Assembly: GCA_041675005.1 (NCBI GenBank)
Contig: JBAYUQ010000002.1
Coordinates: 62,001 to 126,000, forward strand
Length of the DNA stretch: 64,000 nucleotides
Direction: 5' to 3'
Origin: PGYR01 sp041675005
GTDB taxonomy: Bacteria; Bacteroidota; Ignavibacteria; Kapaibacteriales; UBA2268
The notes beneath the pieces were generated by a model, which saw nothing but the letters and a program-made list of their open reading frames with translations, did not search any database and was not told where the DNA came from. Positions within the stretch are counted from its first letter, which is position 1. Every line of letters starts with the position of its first letter. A program made the position numbers and the translations under genes. This document shows, in pieces, positions 62,423 through 64,000 of this stretch.

Positions 62423-64000
62423 TATTTAAGTATTATTTTTTGGAAATAAGAGCTATTTTCATCTGTTATTTTAATAATATAAGCTCCTTTTGAGTAATTA
62501 GTTAGGTCTAGCTTATTAATAGGAGATTTATTACTTTGTAACTCAATTAATCTTATACCAAGTATATTATATAATTCAATCTTAGCATTATACAATGATG
62601 GATCATTTAAGCTAATATTTACTATTCCATTTGTCTCTGTCGGATAGATTTTAATATTCTTATTATCAGCTATTGGTTTTATACTGCTAAGTACTTCTAC
62701 AATAGCTGGAGTTAACTTACAACCATATTCATCAGTAATTTCTACTTTATATTTTCCAAATTTAGTGATATTGATTTTATTTGATGTATTGTTTTCAATT
62801 AAAGTATCGTTCAAGAACCATCGATAATTATATCCATCGGGTACAGACAAAATATCACCAGATTGGTGTATTTCAATATCATTTTTTAGCGAGGATTTGA
62901 AGATTTCGATAGTATCTCTTACTTCACATCCCTTATTATTAGTAGCTAGTATAGTATATTTGCCTGGTTCCTCTACATTAATAAATTTAATTTTTTGTCC
63001 CGTTGACCATTCGACATTACTATAATTGAAAGGTGCAGATAGTCTGATAGATTCTTTATTACTACAGATTGTGTTTCCGTCAGGGATGGATATAATTGAT
63101 TCATCTTTATAAAGAACATTAACATTAACTATATTAGATTTATCAACACAATAGCTTCCTGTGGGGTTGGTAAGCACATAATTACCAGACTCTTTGACTA
63201 CTATACGTTTAGTAGTTTCACCAGTATTCCAAAGATATGATGCTTGGCTATTTGTAGCTTCAATCATTATTGAATCACCTTCACAGAACTCTAAATCACC
63301 AATTATATTAATAGGTATATTAACTGATTCACATCCAAGTAAATCTGTTCTCCATAGTCCTCTACCATAAGTTGCAGCATATAACTTACCAGAATTCTTG
63401 TGGATTTCTAATTCATTAACTACTGTGTTAGGCATTTCGCCTTCTAGTTTTTTCCAGTAACCAGTATTCAAATCGGAATAGAATACTCCAATATCTGTTC
63501 CGATATATACAGAGTTTTTACTAGGGTTTTCTATAACAACAGTATTAATAGGTACTGCTGGTAAGTTACCACTTATATCTTTCCAATCTGTACCATTGTA
63601 GAATAGTACTTTATCATTGTTCTTATAACCAGATTTTGTTACATAAATCTGGTATGGATTATCTGGATTAATTGCTATATAAGTAATTGCATTGGAAGAT
63701 AGATTAATCACTTCCCAATCGATACCACCATTAGTAGAGCGTCTAAGTACACCAGTTGTCGCAGCATAAATGAAATTTTCATTATTTTCAGCAACTGCTA
63801 TGGCAACTAAACTCAAGTTAGAATTATTGCCAAAATCAGAAATTTTAGTCCAATTGTTCTTATTACCATAATTTGTATTTTTCCAAACATTGAAATATCC
63901 TGCATAAATATTCTTTGGGTTCGATTGACTTATAACATAAGGCGTTACCCATCCACCCGATTCAGTCTCACCGTAATCAGAAATTATATCACTATTTAGC
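62422..64000 (-). CDS. T9SS cargo with sortilin-like propeller, 5' end cut by window
   Basis: The frame stays open to the right window edge: upstream of the TTG at 63816 it continues as GGWVTPYVISQSNPKNIYAG and similar, so the start is outside. About 526 codons are visible. The N-terminal visible part has beta-propeller repeats of the BNR/sortilin kind (VLRRSTNGGIDWEVINL, AINPDNPYQIYVT, YIGTDIGVFYSD, GKLYAATYGRGLWRTDL). Two Ig/PKD-like cell-surface segments follow (SYLWNTGETTKRIVVKESGN; VEWSTGQKIKFINVEEPGKY). The last 80 residues form a clear type A T9SS sorting domain (IYPTETNGIVNIS ... YIIKI ... FQKIILK). Inference: a large secreted or surface-attached protein. Confidence 0.85.
   Translation of the reverse strand, partial: LNSDIISDYGETESGGWVTPYVISQSNPKNIYAGYFNVWKNTNYGNKNNWTKISDFGNNSNLSLVAIAVAENNENFIYAATTGVLRRSTNGGIDWEVINLSSNAITYIAINPDNPYQIYVTKSGYKNNDKVLFYNGTDWKDISGNLPAVPINTVVIENPSKNSVYIGTDIGVFYSDLNTGYWKKLEGEMPNTVVNELEIHKNSGKLYAATYGRGLWRTDLLGCESVNIPINIIGDLEFCEGDSIMIEATNSQASYLWNTGETTKRIVVKESGNYVLTNPTGSYCVDKSNIVNVNVLYKDESIISIPDGNTICSNKESIRLSAPFNYSNVEWSTGQKIKFINVEEPGKYTILATNNKGCEVRDTIEIFKSSLKNDIEIHQSGDILSVPDGYNYRWFLNDTLIENNTSNKINITKFGKYKVEITDEYGCKLTPAIVEVLSSIKPIADNKNIKIYPTETNGIVNISLNDPSLYNAKIELYNILGIRLIELQSNKSPINKLDLTNYSKGAYIIKITDENSSYFQKIILK

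Noticed and set aside
63814..63816. TTG as the real start of the right-edge T9SS protein
   Set aside because: The frame continues without a stop to the window edge and keeps propeller-repeat sequence, so this codon is internal.

Overview
The window is a compact, AT-rich bacterial chromosome segment of about one third G+C by eye. It is nearly all protein-coding, and I see no rRNA, tRNA, CRISPR array or insertion sequence. The organism looks like a flagellated member of the Bacteroidota/Chlorobiota/Ignavibacteria/Kapabacteria group. Type IX secretion (T9SS) hallmarks are present: C-terminal sorting domains on secreted proteins and a PorV/PorQ-type outer-membrane protein. DUF4175 and DUF4159 neighbours and a TAnnTTTG promoter also fit. 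Alongside these sits flagellar machinery (motA, motB, flhF, flhG, fliA). The phylum assignment is inference; I cannot name a species.

Layout. 1-1.75 kb: the end of an OmpA-type protein and a membrane metalloprotease homologue. 1.75-5.3 kb: an accessory-looking cluster of unrelated small genes (unknown, GNAT acetyltransferase, coiled-coil membrane protein, composition-shifted Fn3-like protein). It is laced with degenerate arrays of 21-bp period, and three minus-strand genes have their stop codons inside such arrays. 5.3-8.1 kb: hbd, ispF, xseA, xseB. 8.1-12.4 kb: a minus-strand group of two exported zincins around an AcuI-type reductase. 12.5-14.7 kb: phoH and two coiled-coil envelope proteins. 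14.9-19.7 kb: valS, a detached nuoF, nadD. 19.7-24.6 kb: DUF4175, DUF4159, rsmG. 24.6-30.3 kb: glycosyltransferases, nth, a HAD protein, a K+ channel and a DUF3592 protein. 30.3-34.7 kb: rpmB, then a TPR lipoprotein joined to motAB, and a VIT/CCC1-type transporter. 34.9-41.5 kb: dprA, polyprenyl synthase, AddB-like nuclease, and the opposing cca. 41.5-44 kb: a split transketolase with a lipoprotein gene between its halves. 44-46.6 kb: a large secreted protein. 46.7-54.6 kb: one long plus-strand operon running from flhF, flhG and fliA through an HDOD protein, a degenerate sensor kinase and an AMIN/TPR-like protein to a CTD-only T9SS protein and a PorV-like porin. 54.6-64 kb: a minus-strand block of a sortilin-like T9SS cargo protein (cut by the window edge), ruvA, a HisA-like remnant, nuoG, nuoH, nuoI, a Lon-family protease and rpe.

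How the genes work together. nuoF, nuoG, nuoH and nuoI are parts of respiratory complex I. motA/motB with flhF/flhG/fliA provide flagellar stator, placement and transcription control. The split transketolase and rpe serve the non-oxidative pentose phosphate pathway. ispF and the polyprenyl synthase serve isoprenoid synthesis. xseAB, nth, ruvA, dprA and the AddB-like protein serve DNA repair and uptake. The most unusual parts are the 21-bp-repeat cluster (1.77-5.31 kb), the mixed flagellar/T9SS operon (46.7-54.6 kb) and the degenerate HisA-like gene beside ruvA.
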